DNA of 64,000 nt from Pempheris klunzingeri (taxonomy: Eukaryota; Chordata; Actinopteri; Acropomatiformes; Pempheridae). Each line of letters opens with the position of its first letter. The stretch's first letter is position 1. A program made the translations under genes and the position numbers. Below, piece after piece: positions 61,454-64,000 of this stretch. Location of the stretch: contig NC_092020.1 in NCBI RefSeq assembly GCF_042242105.1, forward strand, positions 8,459,501-8,523,500, in the 5' to 3' direction. The notes under the pieces are model-generated. The model ran no database searches and was not told the origin of the DNA. It was given only the letters and a program-made list of their open reading frames with translations.

Positions 61454-62144
61454 GTTGTTGTCAATTACTGACACATCCAAGGATGTAATTGCCCCCCCCC
61501 CCACCCCAAAAAATTTTTTCCAGTTTGCAATTAATATATGAAAAATAGTTCATATTTTTTGTTTTTCTCATTTGAAATCTTTGGTTTTATATTCCCAAAA
61601 TGGCACTAAAAAGTTAAAAATATGTAATAAATACATGAAAACTTCATAGTTATGATCAGGACTGACGTTGGTCAAAAGATTTAATGCATTGAAAGTGAAA
61701 AAAAAGATTCATGTATAATATTTTTATAGCACTTTTTAGGAACAGAACATTTTTTGCACTAAGGGTGACGAGTGGCACATTTTTACATAAACTCAAACTG
61801 CTCAAAAAATAATAATGCATTCAAATCAATGTTGTTGTCAATTATTGACATATCCAAGGCTGTAATACCCCCCCCCCCCCCAAAAAAAATAGTTTGCAAT
61901 TAGTATATGAAAAATATTTCAAATTTTTTGTTTTTCTCACTTGAAATGTTTGGTTTAATATTCCCAAAATGACACTAAAAAGTTAAAAATATTTAATAAA
62001 TACATGAAAACTTAATAGTTATGATCAGGACTGACGTTGGTCAAAAGATTTAATGCATTGAAAGTGAAAAAAAATATTAATGTATAATATCTTTATAGCA
62101 CTTTTTAGGAACAGAACATTTTTTGCACGAAGGGTGACGAGTGG
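61454..62144 (+). repeat. Two tandem copies of a ~320-bp unit, 377-bp period
   Basis: Copy 1 (61454-61775) and copy 2 (61831-62144) share GTTGTTGTCAATTA, a C-run, AATATATGAAAAATA-type blocks, ATGATCAGGACTGACGTTGG and AGGGTGACGAGTGG, with only scattered differences. A 55-bp A-rich spacer separates them. No ORF or inverted ends are seen. It may be a fragment of a dispersed satellite-like repeat. Confidence 0.8.
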
Positions 62145-62367
62145 TTATTTTTTTAAGGGGTGCACAAGGGTTAAAGGAAAGACTGTAACACTGGGGAAAT
62201 TAGCAAGAGTAGCTTGATATTGAAAGTATTCAACTGAAAATACCCCCAGCCCCCCCCCCTTCAGGCTGTCCTCCAAAGCCACTCCCCCTCAAGTCCACAA
62301 CAGTGATGAGAAGACTGTGCATCTAATGTCATGACTGGAGTTTACAGGGAACACATAGAAAGCATTA

Positions 62368-63073
62368 TACACTACTCACTAAAGTTAGGGATATTCGACT
62401 TTCAGGTGAAATATATGGAAAATGTAAAAAGTGAATGCTACAGTGATATTATATCATGAAAGTAGGGCATTTAATTAGAAGCATGCAATGGTCATTTCTT
62501 CATCTCAAACAATTTATTGAAAGAAAATCTACCAACAGTGGTAGGTATACCACAACAAAACATTTTCAGTGTCTCAATAAATTGGGATGTGGCCAAAGGA
62601 CGTCCACTCCTCTCCTTTCTGTGACTCTTCCAGTCACTCTGTATCACTGTTACAACCTCCTGATGACACTCTGTGACCCTCTAAGCTCAGTGAACACCTC
62701 CGTCTGAGGACTTCCTGTTTGAAGCCTCCAGTGTTGAGGTGCTGCTGATCAACTGTTAGGTGTCGTCTTGGTCTCATGATGTCAGAATGTGAACAGCATG
62801 ATGAGGAGGACTGTTTAAATACCAATTCTAACTGAAGCAGGAAATGTATTGGTGGATTCATGGATCAAACCTGTTGTGAATGTTGCTGTTAAGCTTCTTG
62901 TTAGAGAACAGCAACTTGTGCAGAAAGTACTGAAACACTGAACAGTTGGACATGTGCATTCAAAAGTTTAGAGAAGGTCACATTAAGTTCACCTGGAAAG
63001 GTTAGAATGCATTTTAGGTTCATCCTGAAATTTCACCTGAAAGCTGAATATCCCTAACTTTTTGTGAGTAGTG
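62368..63073 (-). mobile_element. Tc1/mariner deletion derivative, copy 5
   Basis: Element 62370-63073 with the same structure, the 75-aa ORF on the minus strand (62634-62861) and TA on the left. The right flank reads TG instead of TA, and the left tip has CTCACTAAAG in place of CTCACAAAAAG, so this copy has decayed at both edges. Confidence 0.87.
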
Positions 63074-63647
63074 TGTGCTTCATGTGACGACAGATTTTGC
63101 ACCTAACCCAAAGCTTTATTACTCCGTTTCATGGACGTATTCAGTGAAGAAAAACTTAGAAGCGTGTGCAGGAGGAGACCAGAAAGTTCCCGGCACCGCA
63201 TCCACTCAAAGGCTCACAGTTCATTCTCCAACTCACCTCCATTACGTTACATTTCATAAACTCATTACATAACTTTGAACTTTCTATTTGAACTATATTT
63301 GAGCTTGTCGTGCACAAAACAGCAAAACCTGAACTTGAACCATCGACAAAGTATCGCTGGCACCACTCGTAGCTGCGCCTGCTCTCCACGCTGACCCCTT
63401 TCTAATGCGACTGCGACGTGATCGATGGAGGAAAGATCAACAGTCATTCGGGCTGTGTAGCAATGACTAACAAGCTAAGTTAGATAAAAACCAGAGGGTA
63501 TCTCAGGGTAGCTCAGTGACAAAGCGTGTCCAAGAGAACCTAGAGAGGGAATTCTATAATAATTATTGTGATTAGACGGCCACTTTGTAATGATAATATT
63601 CACTTGATTTATTGAAGCTCATGCGATACTATCTTTTTTTTTTACAG

Positions 63648-63746
63648 AGAACAAAGGATTTTGTCCCGAACCACCTGCACTGGAAGTACAGAGGGGATCT
63701 CTTCATGACCAGTATGGGCAAGAGGATGGGCTACAGAGATCAGTAA
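63648..63746 (+). CDS. Candidate terminal exon of an unidentified gene
   Basis: A long T-rich tract ending in TTTACAG precedes a 99-bp open stretch ending in TAA. In the frame starting at 63648 it reads FVPNHLHWKYRGDL then MTSMGKRMGYRDQ and stops. The composition (Trp, Tyr, basic residues, no low complexity) looks like real protein and the acceptor is strong, but I do not recognise the family. A second frame is also open past 63746, so frame choice is not certain. Upstream exons were not found between tmem129 and here. It could be a chance open stretch. Confidence 0.35.
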   Translation, partial: RTKDFVPNHLHWKYRGDLFMTSMGKRMGYRDQ

Positions 63747-64000
63747 CTCTGAGGTGTACAAATGTGCATGTGGTATTTTACTGTGATAAAAAAAAAAATG
63801 ATGACCTACTGTATCCTTTAAATCAACAACAAGAGTAGAGGGTGACCAAGTCTAGAGCTGGATTCAAGCAGAGGAAGCTCAATACGGCGTTCACCTGAGC
63901 TTAGCGTGCCGCCACAGGTCGCTTTAATCCCCCTCTCGTACTTCAGCAACAGAGAACTCAAAGCAGTTCAGTCAGAAGTTAGCTAATTAAATGTTTCTAT

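Overview
The window looks like ordinary nuclear DNA of a teleost fish, probably a spiny-rayed species. It holds vertebrate genes split into many small exons with GT-AG introns, many CA/GT and CT microsatellites, and a dense, largely decayed load of fish-type transposable elements. I see no bacterial, plasmid or phage features and no CRISPR array. Exon boundaries were built by hand from reading frame, splice sites and intron phase; for four genes the phases close perfectly from ATG to stop.

Layout: (1) 1-9.2 kb holds a three-exon FGF4/FGF6-subfamily growth factor on the minus strand (190 aa), with a decayed LINE starting only a few bases past its stop codon and a hAT-type MITE nested in that LINE. 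(2) 9.2-15.6 kb is intergenic with two more LINE relics. (3) 15.6-27.0 kb, minus, is immt (MIC60/mitofilin), 15 coding exons and 770 aa, including a 12-bp microexon, with a piggyBac-type MITE in one intron. (4) 28.3-32.4 kb, minus, is slbp (histone mRNA stem-loop binding protein), 8 exons and 279 aa. (5) 33-49 kb, plus, is ccdc142, 14 confident coding exons with an unresolved 5' end; it is head-to-head with slbp across a GC-rich interval. (6) 53.1-56.8 kb, plus, is tmem129 (ER E3 ubiquitin ligase), 7 exons and 366 aa. (7) 56.8-64 kb is repeat-rich, with one unidentified candidate terminal exon at 63.65 kb.

The genes do not form a pathway: they cover secreted signalling, mitochondrial cristae organisation, histone mRNA processing, an uncharacterised coiled-coil protein and ER-associated degradation. 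The grouping is syntenic. SLBP and TMEM129 are neighbours on human 4p16.3, while IMMT and CCDC142 lie on human 2p.

The most notable non-genic content is a family of five ~705-bp Tc1/mariner deletion derivatives with near-identical ~46-bp inverted ends and TA target sites, each keeping a piece of the transposase helix-turn-helix region. Other points are a hAT MITE with subterminal motif arrays and a perfect 8-bp duplication, a piggyBac MITE with exact TTAA ends, nested SINE-like insertions, a 377-bp-period tandem duplication, and microsatellites that supply splice-site sequence in ccdc142 and tmem129. I found no convincing new biological system; the leads are in gene structure and transposons.
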